A DNA stretch of 64,000 nucleotides, from assembly GCA_002342685.1 (NCBI GenBank), contig DDQN01000003.1, positions 4,070 to 68,069 on the forward strand. The letters are read 5' to 3'. The position numbers were made by a program, and so were the translations under genes. Below the pieces are notes generated by a model. The model saw only the letters and a list, made by a program, of their open reading frames with translations. It was not told where the DNA came from and ran no database searches. This DNA is from Vibrio sp. UBA2441. Its GTDB lineage: Bacteria; Pseudomonadota; Gammaproteobacteria; Enterobacterales; Vibrionaceae. Of the stretch, positions 16,400 through 25,617 are shown one piece after another (position 1 is the stretch's first letter; each line of letters begins with the position of its first letter).

Positions 16400-17242
16400 T
16401 TATAACGGTTCCGTAGGAGCCTGACTTTTTGGTTTTGGCTCTGCAAATGGCACGTCGACCAAGCTCTGCTTATTGCAGTCTACAATTTCACCAAAATGGA
16501 ATAGGTTGTATTCCCCCGGTTTCATCCTATGCCACTCCTCGTTATCTGTCAGAGGTTGAGTTGCGACAACTGAAACAACATCATTTGGTGTTGTCTCTTC
16601 CTGAAAGTTAACTACGATGTCTTCATCAATCAGATTCGCGTTTCCGAAAGGAGCCCGACGAGTTATCCAGTATAGATGGTTTGTGCAATACGTCATCACA
16701 TATTCACCGTCACTCAAAAGCATGTTGAAGACACCAAACGCTTTTAGCTTTTCACTGCACTCTGCAACATAATTGAACATTGCACACAAATCCTGAGGCG
16801 GCTCTGGGTACCTTTCTTCCAACTGATTTAACAACCAGCAAAATGCCAATTCACTATCCGTTTTTCCAACGGGTCTATGACGTCCTGTTTCCAAAGACTC
16901 ATAATCCGTTAGCTGACCATTATGAGCAAATGTCCAGTATTTACCCCATAATTCCCGAGTAAATGGATGCGTGTTTTCTAAATTAACACCACCACGGTTC
17001 GCTTGTCGTATATGGCTGATAACTGCACAGCTTTTTATTGGATAATTCTGAACCAGCTCTGCAATCTTGGAATTACAGCTTGGATTAGGGTCTTTAAAGG
17101 TTCTGAAACCTTTACCTTCATAAAATGTAATCCCCCAGCCATCACTATGTGGGCCAGTTCGGCCCCCACGTTGCATTAAACCGGCAAAGCTAAAACAGAT
17201 ATCGGTGGGCACATTAGCGCTCATACCGAGCAATTCACACAT
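16400..17242 (-). CDS. yafJ: class II glutamine amidotransferase YafJ
   Basis: A 280-residue Ntn-type amidotransferase. The N-terminal Cys2 (MCELLGMSANVP) is the nucleophile once Met is removed. Characteristic segments GPHSDGWGITFYEG, HIRQANRG (Arg-containing glutamine pocket) and TFAHNGQL are all present. No synthase domain is attached, so the ammonia acceptor is unknown. It follows gmhA by 19 bp on the same strand, the gmhA-yafJ order of E. coli. Confidence 0.9.
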   Translation of the reverse strand: MCELLGMSANVPTDICFSFAGLMQRGGRTGPHSDGWGITFYEGKGFRTFKDPNPSCNSKIAELVQNYPIKSCAVISHIRQANRGGVNLENTHPFTRELWGKYWTFAHNGQLTDYESLETGRHRPVGKTDSELAFCWLLNQLEERYPEPPQDLCAMFNYVAECSEKLKAFGVFNMLLSDGEYVMTYCTNHLYWITRRAPFGNANLIDEDIVVNFQEETTPNDVVSVVATQPLTDNEEWHRMKPGEYNLFHFGEIVDCNKQSLVDVPFAEPKPKSQAPTEPL

Positions 17243-17261
17243 TATTCAACCTATAGTACGT

Positions 17262-17840
17262 TTACTTTGCCATCTCTTTTTCAATTAACTGGATGACAAT
17301 ATGGATAATCTTTATATGGATCTCTTGAATACGATCAGCATAACCAAAATGCGGAACCCGAATTTCAATATCCGCCAAACCGGCCATTTTACCACCATCT
17401 TTACCCGTTAACGCAATGGTTTTCATTCCTTTCTCTTTTGAGGCCTCAATTGCCTTTAGAATATTTCCTGAATTACCTGACGTTGACAGACCGAACAAAA
17501 CATCCCCTTTGGATCCCACTGCTTGCACATATCTTGAAAATACATGATCGTACCCAAAGTCATTACTTACGCAAGAAAGATGGCTGGGATCCGATATAGC
17601 AATGCCTGGGTAGCCAGGTCTATTTTCTCGATAACGCCCAGTTAATTCTTCTGCAAAATGCATCGAATCGCAATGAGAACCACCATTACCACAGGAAAGC
17701 ACTTTTCCACCTTGTTTAAAGGCGTCAGCGATCATTTTAGCCGCTGCCTCTATCTGCTGAATATTGGTATCATCACTTAAAAACTTATTTAGTACTTCAG
17801 CTGCTTCATTCAACTCTGAACGTATTAGGTCTTGATACAT
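17262..17840 (-). CDS. gmhA: sedoheptulose-7-phosphate isomerase GmhA
   Basis: A 192-residue SIS-domain enzyme, the same length as E. coli GmhA. It makes D-glycero-D-manno-heptose 7-phosphate for the lipopolysaccharide inner core. SIS motifs CGNGGSHCDSMHFAEELTGRY (zinc and phosphate binding) and LSTSGNSGNIL are clear. The start is the ATG at 17840 behind AGAGAG; an extended in-frame start at 17891 would run through repeat sequence and is rejected. Confidence 0.95.
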   Translation of the reverse strand: MYQDLIRSELNEAAEVLNKFLSDDTNIQQIEAAAKMIADAFKQGGKVLSCGNGGSHCDSMHFAEELTGRYRENRPGYPGIAISDPSHLSCVSNDFGYDHVFSRYVQAVGSKGDVLFGLSTSGNSGNILKAIEASKEKGMKTIALTGKDGGKMAGLADIEIRVPHFGYADRIQEIHIKIIHIVIQLIEKEMAK

Positions 17841-17861
17841 GATTTTTCTCTCTTTATTCTT

Positions 17862-17895
17862 ATATACACAAGTATACTCAAGTAACTTCAATACT
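17862..17895. repeat. CCAAGT-family repeat fragment upstream of gmhA
   Basis: TATACACAAGTATACTCAAG followed by TAACTTCAATAC resembles two nested left ends of the family. It lies between the gmhA start and the terminator of the next unit. Confidence 0.5.
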
Positions 17896-17904
17896 TTAAT
17901 TCAA

Positions 17905-17926
17905 ATAAAAGGGCATCATTGCCCTT
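17905..17926 (-). terminator. terminator after the dnaQ-TIGR03503 unit
   Basis: On the minus strand: AAGGGCA, loop ATGA, TGCCCTT, then TTATTT. It sits directly after the stop codon of the TIGR03503 gene. Confidence 0.75.
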
Positions 17927-17930
17927 GTAA

Positions 17931-19184
17931 CTAAAATTTCGGAGGCGGTGTTAGCTGCATTTCAGGGACAGACACTTTTCGAGTTCTAAGTTTGCTAACA
18001 AAAAACCAAATAATAAGACCGATAACTATTACGATGAGGTTACCAACCAGAATTGTCAGCATACCTTTCATACGCGCCTCTTCTCTGTCTCTTATTATAC
18101 GCTCTTGCTCAAGCTGTCTTCTTTTCTCTTCTTGCACTCTTTTATATTCTGTAGTGGATTTTTTAATATCCAGTTTTTGCATCACACTAAATGCATGCTC
18201 TTCAATATTGAAAATTAATTCTCTCTGAGCAGCTCCCTCAGTAGCATAAACCATACCTCTCCAGACATGCTTACCCGGTGCCTGATTATTTTCTATAAAA
18301 AATTCCATCGAAAGCGCATCTTTGTCTACAGAACTTTCTTTGATTATGGTTTTAGCATTAGGGGTATCAAGTTCAATATGGGTAGCAATAGAGCCAGGAA
18401 GTACCATGCCCTGCTCCCCGGAGACAGTAATACTGTGCTCAATTTCTTCTTCATGAGATTGGATAAACGTTACTTCCACCGGTGTCGGGTAAACCAGAAC
18501 CGTTTGCTCTATTGATCTTAAAAACACCCCATTACTAGAGGTCACTTGTGCTGTATATTTTCCGGGTTTAACACTGATTGGAACTTCAACCGTAAATACG
18601 CCGTCACCAGCGACTTCATCCAGGCCTTCACCATCATCTTTAAAATCACCAAGGGAAAACGATTCGGGTTTTAGCTCTCGATCCGGGTTTTCTTTATCTC
18701 CGATGTACTGAAAAAACAGTACTTTCAAACGAACTCTATCCAAAAAGTCTTGAACAACGAGTGGATTTTCATCTTGTGTCAACCGAGCCGTAAATTTGAG
18801 GCGTTCTGATTGATATAGGCGATTAGGCAAACGGTCGATTCCCAATCGAAGATTCGACAATAAAGTGATATTATTTCTAGGTGTCACCTTACCTATCGCT
18901 TGCCATGGGCCAGGCATAGGGTTATCTATTGAGATAATATCTAAACCATTTTCTTCATACCAGGAAACATTGTCTGGGTGCTTCCAAGCGTAATACTTTT
19001 TACCATCAGGACGGACTAATACCACTGATTTAGAACGTTTTTCTCTATAAACGAGAAAAGATATCTGCTCTATAGTCGGATCCACTCTAAAGCGATTATC
19101 CAGCAATGATACTGTGGATTCTGTCTGGGACCAGCCAAACGCACTGGAAAAAACACTGAGCAATATAAACAGAATCCTGAACAT
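17931..19184 (-). CDS. TIGR03503-family exported membrane-anchored protein
   Basis: A 417-residue protein of unknown function. Signal peptide about residues 1-18, extracytoplasmic beta-rich domains (about 20-340, with an early region resembling von Willebrand-type LVRPDGKKYYAWKHP and Ig-like repeats), a basic coiled stretch rich in Glu and Arg (about 345-375), and a single C-terminal membrane helix (about 378-402) with a short tail. This matches TIGR03503, seen in Vibrio and Shewanella. The start at 19184 has AGAGGAA before it. It begins 8 bp after the dnaQ stop, so it is co-transcribed with a replication gene, an unexplained pairing. Confidence 0.8.
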   Translation of the reverse strand: MFRILFILLSVFSSAFGWSQTESTVSLLDNRFRVDPTIEQISFLVYREKRSKSVVLVRPDGKKYYAWKHPDNVSWYEENGLDIISIDNPMPGPWQAIGKVTPRNNITLLSNLRLGIDRLPNRLYQSERLKFTARLTQDENPLVVQDFLDRVRLKVLFFQYIGDKENPDRELKPESFSLGDFKDDGEGLDEVAGDGVFTVEVPISVKPGKYTAQVTSSNGVFLRSIEQTVLVYPTPVEVTFIQSHEEEIEHSITVSGEQGMVLPGSIATHIELDTPNAKTIIKESSVDKDALSMEFFIENNQAPGKHVWRGMVYATEGAAQRELIFNIEEHAFSVMQKLDIKKSTTEYKRVQEEKRRQLEQERIIRDREEARMKGMLTILVGNLIVIVIGLIIWFFVSKLRTRKVSVPEMQLTPPPKF

Positions 19185-19192
19185 AGTTTCCT

Positions 19193-19936
19193 CTATTGTC
19201 GCCAAAGGCAGCTGCCGGCTTTCTCTACGATATCTAAACGTTCTTGGTGTGCATTTAGTTCATCGGCCGTAGCACTTAAAACCTTAAGTGATTTTCGTCC
19301 ACTGGAGACCCGTTTAATCATTTCTGAAGCCGAATCACTATTTGATTGAGCATCGCCAGTAAACTTTAAGTCCGTCTGACCACCAGTCATCAACAGATAA
19401 ACATCGGCTAAGATTTCGGCATCCAGTAATGCGCCATGCAGTGTTCGGTGCGAATTATCGATACCATATCTATCACATAAGGTATCTAGGTTGTTTCGTT
19501 TACCCGGAAAAATCTTCTTCGCCATAGCGAGAGTATCGGTAATATCACAGTACTGCTCTGTTTTACCAATACTTGAATCCAGCATTCTGAACTCATTGTC
19601 CATAAAGCCAACGTCAAACGGGGCGTTGTGTGCGACAAGTTCTGCACCACGAATAAATTCCAGAAACTCTTTATGAACGTCTTGATACTCAGGTTTATCG
19701 ATTAAAAACTCATCCGTAATACCGTGTACATCAATCGCATCAGGCTGAATCTCTCTGTCTGGTTTAATATAGACGTGAAAATGTTTGCCAGTAAGCTTGC
19801 GGTTGATGATCTCTACCGCACCAATTTCAATGATACGGTGCCCCAAATAGGTTGGCCCACCCTCACGGTTCATACCCGTCGTTTCAGTATCGAGTACAAT
19901 GATACGTTGTTGATTAGAATTGTTACTAGTATTCAT
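19193..19936 (-). CDS. dnaQ: DNA polymerase III epsilon subunit (3'-5' proofreading exonuclease) DnaQ
   Basis: A 247-residue DEDDh exonuclease. Exo I is VLDTETTGM (catalytic Asp and Glu), Exo II HNAPFDVGFMDNEF, Exo III HGALLDAEILADVYL with the active-site His. The C-terminal 60 residues (linker plus alpha-binding tail ending KAGSCLWRQ) follow the E. coli layout. It proofreads for DnaE, encoded here at 28558-32037. It is divergent from rnhA with a 64-bp gap, the classical dnaQ/rnhA arrangement. Confidence 0.97.
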   Translation of the reverse strand: MNTSNNSNQQRIIVLDTETTGMNREGGPTYLGHRIIEIGAVEIINRKLTGKHFHVYIKPDREIQPDAIDVHGITDEFLIDKPEYQDVHKEFLEFIRGAELVAHNAPFDVGFMDNEFRMLDSSIGKTEQYCDITDTLAMAKKIFPGKRNNLDTLCDRYGIDNSHRTLHGALLDAEILADVYLLMTGGQTDLKFTGDAQSNSDSASEMIKRVSSGRKSLKVLSATADELNAHQERLDIVEKAGSCLWRQ

Positions 19937-20000
19937 AATGAGATATATGTCAGACTATACCGATCCAGCAAATGGCAATAATAACTAATAGTATCAAATC

Positions 20001-20468
20001 ATGACAAAACAAGTAGAAGTTTTCACTGATGGTTCTTGTTTAGGTAACCCCGGCCCAGGCGGCTACGGTATCGTATTACGATATAAACAAACCGAAAAAC
20101 AGATTGCCAAGGGATTCAAACTCACCACTAATAACCGGATGGAAATGATGGCAGCGGTTATCGCATTACGGTCTTTAAAACAGCCATGTAATGTAACGTT
20201 AACAACAGATAGCCAATATGTCCGCCAAGGTATCACTCAGTGGATACATAACTGGAAGAAGCGTGGATGGAAAACGGCCAGTAAAAAGCCCGTTAAAAAC
20301 GCAGATCTATGGCAAGCTCTGGATGTTGAATCTCAGCGTCATCAGGTAGATTGGAAGTGGGTAAAAGGTCATGCTGGTCACAGAGAAAATGAGATTTGTG
20401 ATGAAATTGCACGCCTTGCTGCAGAAAATCCGACAGACATAGATGAGGGGTACGTTGCCACCGAATAG
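20001..20468 (+). CDS. rnhA: ribonuclease HI
   Basis: A 155-residue enzyme (E. coli 155) that cleaves RNA in RNA:DNA hybrids. Active-site Asp in FTDGSCLGNPGPGG, Glu in TNNRMEMMA, Asp in LTTDSQYVRQG and Asp in HRENEICDEIARLAA. The basic handle KKRGWKTASKKPVKN is intact. A second RNase H (rnhB) is at 32101. It is convergent with the methyltransferase gene with only 15 bp between stops. Confidence 0.98.
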   Translation: MTKQVEVFTDGSCLGNPGPGGYGIVLRYKQTEKQIAKGFKLTTNNRMEMMAAVIALRSLKQPCNVTLTTDSQYVRQGITQWIHNWKKRGWKTASKKPVKNADLWQALDVESQRHQVDWKWVKGHAGHRENEICDEIARLAAENPTDIDEGYVATE

Positions 20469-20483
20469 GCCATTAAGAGAAGA

Positions 20484-21200
20484 TCACCTTACCCTGCAGT
20501 TAACTCTAACTGGCGACAAGCGACGCTTTAATCGCCAGTGTGGCTTAATGGGTTTCAGTGGATAGGTTCGCTTTCTCGCCACAATAAAGTAAAGGCTACC
20601 AAACGGAGAAATACAATCGCCAAGACCACTCTCCATCCATGTCCATATCGGATTTTTCCAAGGGAAAACACCATACTGATCCGTATGAACTACTTCATAG
20701 TTGAGTAACCCCAACCAATCCCGAATACGATGAGGAGTAAACATGCGCCCACTCCACGGAAGGCTATGTTTTCGCCACGGCATCAAGCTCGAAAAACCAG
20801 TGATACTAATTGGATTAAATCCAGAAAGAACAAGGTAGCCATCGTCAATCATGACCCTGTCGACTTCTCGTAACAATCGATGAGGATCATCGCAATAATC
20901 CAGTTGGTGAGCGAGCAGTACAACATCAAAACTCTTTTCTAAAAAAGGCAGGTTATAGCTATCAGCAACAATATTATGTAACGGATTTTTTATATCGACA
21001 CTAACTTGGTGTTGAATATTGCACATAGTACTGGCAATCTCACAACTGAGGCCTCCAAGTTTTAACATGTGGTAGCCAAATAATTTTGGGCACCACTCAT
21101 CCAGCCGCATTTGAATGGACTCTGATACCCATTGGCCATTTTTTAAATGCTGCCAAGAGTGGGGATTTTCAATAGTTCGTGTTGTACGAGCTGGTTTCAT
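20484..21200 (-). CDS. class I SAM-dependent methyltransferase (YafS-like)
   Basis: A 238-residue protein. Its methyltransferase core (about residues 40-160) is modest: MLKLGGLSCEI at the glycine-rich position, then DVVLLAHQLDYCDDPHRLLREVDRVMIDDGYLVLSGFNP, the typical post-SAM strand and helix order. Position beside gloB and rnhA matches E. coli yafS. The substrate is not known. It diverges from gloB (34 bp between starts), so both promoters overlap. Confidence 0.85.
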   Translation of the reverse strand: MKPARTTRTIENPHSWQHLKNGQWVSESIQMRLDEWCPKLFGYHMLKLGGLSCEIASTMCNIQHQVSVDIKNPLHNIVADSYNLPFLEKSFDVVLLAHQLDYCDDPHRLLREVDRVMIDDGYLVLSGFNPISITGFSSLMPWRKHSLPWSGRMFTPHRIRDWLGLLNYEVVHTDQYGVFPWKNPIWTWMESGLGDCISPFGSLYFIVARKRTYPLKPIKPHWRLKRRLSPVRVNCRVR

Positions 21201-21234
21201 CGACTATTTCATCATTCTGTAGCTGGAGAATAAA

Positions 21235-21993
21235 ATGTTAACCATCAAGAGCATACCTGCATTCAATGACAATTACATCTGGCTCATTCAAAATCACGAT
21301 CTCCGTTGTGCAATTGTAGACCCCGGCGACGCACAACCCGTATTAGATTATTTAACGCAACATGGATTAACTTTAGAAGCTATTTTAGTTACCCACCACC
21401 ACAATGACCATACTGGTGGTATAGCGAAGCTGTTACAAGTTTTCCCACATATAAAAATAGTCGGTCCGGAGGCGGAACCTGTAACCTCACTAACTCATCA
21501 TATGAAGGAAGGCGACCGGTTCTCTTTATTTGATGAAAGCTTTTTAGTTCTGGGATTACCTGGGCATACTAAAGGCCATATTGGTTATGTAGGCGACGAA
21601 AAACTATTTTGTGGTGATGTATTATTCTCTGCTGGATGTGGGCGGGTATTTGAAGGCACCTATGAGCAAATGTTTGAGTCACTCAATAAAATACTCTCAC
21701 TGCCAGAAGAAACTAACATTTATCCCGCTCATGAATATACAACGAGCAATATTGCCTTTGCTCTTGCCGTCGAACCTGACAACTTAAAGCTGCTTGAGTA
21801 TAGAGAAAAAGTTCATCGCTTAAGAGCCGAGAACCAACCAACCTTGCCAACGACATTAAGGCAAGAAAAATGGATCAACCCATTTTTGCGCGTTGATCAG
21901 CCCACTATCATAAACTCTGTTTCCAATAGAAGCAGAAACTCACAGCCTTTAGGTGTCTTTAGCGCTCTCAGAGAGTGGAAGAACGCATTTTAA
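21235..21993 (+). CDS. gloB: hydroxyacylglutathione hydrolase (glyoxalase II) GloB
   Basis: A 252-residue metallo-beta-lactamase-fold enzyme that hydrolyses S-lactoylglutathione, the second step of methylglyoxal detoxification. The di-metal motif THHHNDHTGG is at residues 53-62, with the further ligands in GLPGHTKGHIGY, GDVLFSAGCGR and YPAHEYT. E. coli GloB is 251 residues. The ATG follows GGAG. It is followed 70 bp later by mltD on the same strand. Confidence 0.96.
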   Translation: MLTIKSIPAFNDNYIWLIQNHDLRCAIVDPGDAQPVLDYLTQHGLTLEAILVTHHHNDHTGGIAKLLQVFPHIKIVGPEAEPVTSLTHHMKEGDRFSLFDESFLVLGLPGHTKGHIGYVGDEKLFCGDVLFSAGCGRVFEGTYEQMFESLNKILSLPEETNIYPAHEYTTSNIAFALAVEPDNLKLLEYREKVHRLRAENQPTLPTTLRQEKWINPFLRVDQPTIINSVSNRSRNSQPLGVFSALREWKNAF

Positions 21994-22063
21994 CATTTTC
22001 AGCCTTGTATCAATAATTGAGCGCAAGTATTATCAGCAGCCAATTTTGAAAAAGGTAAAATTA

Positions 22064-23674
22064 ATGAGAACTCTGCTTAGTTGGGTCATAGTATTGCTGT
22101 TGGCTGGTTGCCAGGCGATCCAACAAAATGACGCCTCCACGGAAGATGTCAAAATCAATAATGAAAATCACATTGTAAATCAACCGGATGTTAAGCAACC
22201 GGAAACCAATGTGGATGACAATATCGTTTCCGTATCCGTAGTAGAACAAGCGTCTCAGGTTCAGCCAGAGCCTCCTGTGATGACACCCTGGAAACAAGAA
22301 GATGTGTGGCAACGTATCGCGATGCAACTCTACATGACCGTTCCAGATCACAAAAAGGTAGATTACTATCGCAATTGGTTCATTAAACATCCAAAACATC
22401 TTGCGTCGGTTTCAAAACGCGCAGAACCTTTTTTATACCTGATTGTAGATAAAATTGAGCAACGTCAATTACCTTTAGAGCTGGCGTTACTGCCCGTTGT
22501 AGAGAGTTCATTCGATGCATTTGCTTATTCCCACGGAAGCGCTGCCGGGCTATGGCAGTTCGTTCCCGGCACCGGAAAAATGTATGGACTGGAACAGAAC
22601 TATTGGTATGACGGCAGACGCGATGTTAGTGCGGCAACTGATGCTGCGCTAAATTACTTAACCTACCTAAACAAGCGATTTGAAGGAAACTGGAATCACG
22701 CCATTGCAGCTTATAATAGCGGAGGTGGCAGAGTATCCAGAGCAATCAAAAAGAATAATAAAGCAGGAAAACCCATCGATTTTTTCTCTCTCGATCTGCC
22801 TAAAGAGACAAGTGGGTATGTGCCAAAACTATTAGCCCTTGCTGACGTAATCGCGAATCAAGAAAAATATGGATTATCCGTTCCACCCATTGCCAATAAA
22901 CCCGCACTCCAGTTAATTGACCCTAAAGAGCAGCTTGATCTTGCCATTGCAGCAAACTATGCCAACTTAAGTGTAAAGCAACTACAGAGCTTCAACCCTG
23001 CATATAACCAATGGGCAACCGCTCCAGAAGGGCCACATCACTTCTTGATCCCAATAGATAAAGCGGCCAGTTTTAAAAAGGCCGTTGCAGAAAACCGTGG
23101 CAAAGGAGTAAAACTGATCCGTTACAAAGTGAAGTCTGGCGATTCAATCAGTGTTATTGCTCAGAAATACAACACAACAAGTAAAATTGTTCGCAATGCT
23201 AATGGTTTAAAAAATAATACCATCCGTGCAGGCAAGTATTTAATGATTCCGACTTCAACTGGCAGCAACAAAACCTATGCATTAAGTGCAACAAATCGTT
23301 TGGCGAAAACACAATCGACTGCACGAGGAAAGTACAAACTAACTCATACCGCCTCTTCTGGTGAAAGCTTATGGACAATAGCGCGTAAAAATAAAGTATC
23401 GTACCAATCGTTAGCCAAATGGAATGGCATGGGACCAAAGGACACATTACGCGTAGGTCAAAAAATTGTCATATGGAAGAATAGCAGTGACGGTGCCATT
23501 ATTCGTACGGTTAACTATAAAGTTCGCAATGGGGATACCATCAGCGCAATTGCTAGTAAATTTAAAGTAAAAGGCTCAGATATTGTTAAGTGGAATAACC
23601 TTACTAAGCAAAAATACATTAAACCCGGACAAAACTTAAAACTATACGTAGATGTAACTAAGGTAAGTGTATGA
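22064..23674 (+). CDS. mltD: membrane-bound lytic murein transglycosylase D (lipoprotein, three LysM domains)
   Basis: A 536-residue lipoprotein. The signal peptide ends LLLAGC, so Cys17 would be lipidated. The GH23 transglycosylase domain (about 120-270) contains the catalytic Glu in VVESSFDAFAYSHGSAAG and LWQFVPGTGKMYGL. Three LysM peptidoglycan-binding modules follow: about residues 345-390 (YKVKSGDSISVIAQKY), 425-470 (ASSGESLWTIARKN) and 486-530 (YKVRNGDTISAIASKF). It cleaves glycan strands to anhydro-muropeptides. An upstream in-frame start at 21953 overlaps gloB and is rejected. The stop overlaps the next start (ATGA). Confidence 0.95.
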   Translation: MRTLLSWVIVLLLAGCQAIQQNDASTEDVKINNENHIVNQPDVKQPETNVDDNIVSVSVVEQASQVQPEPPVMTPWKQEDVWQRIAMQLYMTVPDHKKVDYYRNWFIKHPKHLASVSKRAEPFLYLIVDKIEQRQLPLELALLPVVESSFDAFAYSHGSAAGLWQFVPGTGKMYGLEQNYWYDGRRDVSAATDAALNYLTYLNKRFEGNWNHAIAAYNSGGGRVSRAIKKNNKAGKPIDFFSLDLPKETSGYVPKLLALADVIANQEKYGLSVPPIANKPALQLIDPKEQLDLAIAANYANLSVKQLQSFNPAYNQWATAPEGPHHFLIPIDKAASFKKAVAENRGKGVKLIRYKVKSGDSISVIAQKYNTTSKIVRNANGLKNNTIRAGKYLMIPTSTGSNKTYALSATNRLAKTQSTARGKYKLTHTASSGESLWTIARKNKVSYQSLAKWNGMGPKDTLRVGQKIVIWKNSSDGAIIRTVNYKVRNGDTISAIASKFKVKGSDIVKWNNLTKQKYIKPGQNLKLYVDVTKVSV

Positions 23675-24360
23675 TCATTCCATCCAGTAACCCTCTCATA
23701 ATGTTACTCGACATTTTTCGAGCCCCGACCTCTTGCTTTGCCGCTCTTTATCAAAGAGGCTCATGGGGATGGCAAACCTATATCATTCTTTTATTAACAC
23801 CCTTTTTATTTTGGGGGGCTTATTTTGATGTGGTTGACTTTGAATGGTTAAAATCGGTTCTCATTAGCCAGATTCCCGCAGATTCCGCCAGTAATTTTGA
23901 ACGACTGGATGCCAATGCAATGATGGCGAGTGAGATCATCAATGATGCATTAAACAGAACGTTAGCCATCGGCTTATTGGCTTTCTGGTTTATGCTAGCG
24001 GCAAAACCCAGCAAATATCAACATGGATACTGGAAATGGTTTGCAGCCGCATCTGTCGTCATATTTCCTGCTGTATTAGGCGATCTAGCCAGTTATGTCA
24101 GTTTGTTAGTCAATCACGGTCAGGTAATCACCTATGCAGCAGACCTAAATAGTTTAAACGGATTACTAAAATTACCCCCAACAAGTGACTGGTTCGGTTT
24201 TGCCAGCGCTTTTCCGCTGCTATTACCTTGGTATATTGTGCTCGGTTATTCAGCTGTAGGCGCATGGACGGAGTTCAATCAAGGCCAGGCACTGGCAATT
24301 GCTTCCATTCCTTGGGTAGGTTATTTCCTTATTTGGGCTCTTGTGGCGCTGATATTCTAA
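23671..24360 (+). CDS. YIP1-family integral membrane protein
   Basis: A 229-residue protein with about five membrane helices (for example LLLTPFLFWGAYF, IGLLAFWFMLAA, AAASVVIFPAVLG, LLLPWYIVLGY, WVGYFLIWALVALIF). The hydrophobic pattern and the N-terminal LLDIFRAPTSCFAALYQRG segment match the YIP1 family. Function in bacteria is unknown. It overlaps mltD by 4 bp and is translationally coupled. It also overlaps the convergent endonuclease/phosphatase-fold gene by 32 bp at the 3' ends. Confidence 0.78.
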   Translation: MIIPSSNPLIMLLDIFRAPTSCFAALYQRGSWGWQTYIILLLTPFLFWGAYFDVVDFEWLKSVLISQIPADSASNFERLDANAMMASEIINDALNRTLAIGLLAFWFMLAAKPSKYQHGYWKWFAAASVVIFPAVLGDLASYVSLLVNHGQVITYAADLNSLNGLLKLPPTSDWFGFASAFPLLLPWYIVLGYSAVGAWTEFNQGQALAIASIPWVGYFLIWALVALIF

Positions 24361-25198
24361 GGCTTACCATCAGTGGATTATGATCTGAAGCGTCCGTCAT
24401 GGGCGCTTTAGCGTTTATAACCTCCAATCCTCGTATATAAACGTAATCCAAAGGAAGTCCATTAACGAACTGTTTTCTGTGATCCGGTGTAAATATCACC
24501 TCTTTAAGCCGAAGCTGTGCAACTATCTCTGCCAATGTCTGTGTTCTTTCATCACTCCAGCTATTAAAATCACCAGCAAGAATCATAGGCCCTGAATGGG
24601 TAATAGCAGCACGCTTTAGTGCCTCAATTTGAGCCGTATATTCAGTCATACCAAGAGTAAAGTTAATCGCATGTATGTTGATAACAACAAGCTCTTGACC
24701 ATCAGAAAGCCTATAGCGCGCATAGAGTGCTGATTTAGGTAATCTTAGCCAAGGTTCAGCTTGTGTGAATGCACATGCTTTTACAGGCAACTGAGAGGAC
24801 AGGTTCACTACTCCGGAGCTGACATCCAAAGCGGTAAACGCACTGACATAATGACTTTTCCAGTTCTTTATTGAGATCCACTGTTTAAATGACTCGGTTA
24901 AACTGGCTTCTTGTAATAGAAGAAGCTGACTTTCTTCGCTAAAAGAATTTAAGGCTCCTTTCCAGCTGGTTCTGTTTTGTTTATAAATATTCCAAACCAG
25001 TACATTCAACTTTTTATCGGTGTCTAACGGCTGTGCATTGGTACTATTGAAGCACTGCTTTATTGCCGTCATTCCCCCAGACTTCTGGATCATCATTTCT
25101 GGGTGTTCTGATATCTTGAAGATTAACTGAAAAGAGATCGTTACAACTAACAGAAGTAAACAAATCACGCCAAGCGTAGTTCTGAGCCATCGCTTCAT
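24329..25198 (-). CDS. endonuclease/exonuclease/phosphatase-family protein (YafD-like)
   Basis: A 289-residue protein with an N-terminal membrane anchor (about residues 8-25) and the EEP metal-dependent fold: LVWNIYKQN (Asn), LLLQEA (Glu), ILAGDFNSWSDERT (Asp and Asn) and terminal SDHNPLMVSL (Asp-His). All key residues are intact, so it should be an active phosphodiesterase or phosphatase. The substrate is unknown, and the anchor implies periplasmic exposure. It resembles E. coli YafD, which is likewise near gloB and mltD. Confidence 0.85.
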   Translation of the reverse strand: MKRWLRTTLGVICLLLLVVTISFQLIFKISEHPEMMIQKSGGMTAIKQCFNSTNAQPLDTDKKLNVLVWNIYKQNRTSWKGALNSFSEESQLLLLQEASLTESFKQWISIKNWKSHYVSAFTALDVSSGVVNLSSQLPVKACAFTQAEPWLRLPKSALYARYRLSDGQELVVINIHAINFTLGMTEYTAQIEALKRAAITHSGPMILAGDFNSWSDERTQTLAEIVAQLRLKEVIFTPDHRKQFVNGLPLDYVYIRGLEVINAKAPMTDASDHNPLMVSLRISAPQEPK

Positions 25199-25213
25199 CA
25201 GAAATCCCCTAAG

Positions 25214-25237
25214 AAAAAAGGAGCCGAAGCTCCTTTT
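25214..25237 (-). terminator. glnB terminator
   Basis: On the minus strand AAAAGGAGC, loop TTCG, GCTCCTTTT, extended to six T. It is directly downstream of glnB. Confidence 0.9.
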
Positions 25238-25253
25238 ATATCAATACTGCAGG

Positions 25254-25592
25254 TTAAATTGCGTCTTCGTCTTCTTCCCCGGTGCGGATACGAACGACAC
25301 GTTCTACATCAGTAACAAATATCTTACCGTCGCCAATTTTACCTGTTTGCGCCGTTTCAATAATGGTCTCAATACATTGATCGATAACATCACTGTTAAC
25401 CACAATTTCAAGCTTAACTTTGGGTAAGAAATCCACCATATATTCCGCACCACGATATAGTTCCGTATGACCTTTCTGACGACCAAAGCCTTTCACTTCT
25501 GAAACCGTCATACCAGTAATACCTACTTCAGCTAACGCTTCACGTACATCATCGAGCTTAAATGGTTTTATAATCGCTTCAATTTTTTTCAT
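25254..25592 (-). CDS. glnB: nitrogen regulatory protein P-II (GlnB)
   Basis: A 112-residue PII protein (E. coli 112). It senses 2-oxoglutarate, ATP/ADP and, via uridylylation, glutamine, and it controls GlnE adenylylation and NtrB phosphatase activity. The T-loop has Tyr51 in TELYRGAEYMVDF, the residue modified by GlnD. The B-loop TGKIGDGKIFV and C-loop VRIRTGEEDEDAI are intact. GlnD is encoded in this window at 48425-51049. No amtB is adjacent, which favours GlnB over GlnK. It is a single-gene unit. Confidence 0.96.
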   Translation of the reverse strand: MKKIEAIIKPFKLDDVREALAEVGITGMTVSEVKGFGRQKGHTELYRGAEYMVDFLPKVKLEIVVNSDVIDQCIETIIETAQTGKIGDGKIFVTDVERVVRIRTGEEDEDAI

Positions 25593-25617
25593 TTTAATCC
25601 CTTAAATCGTGCTTAAT

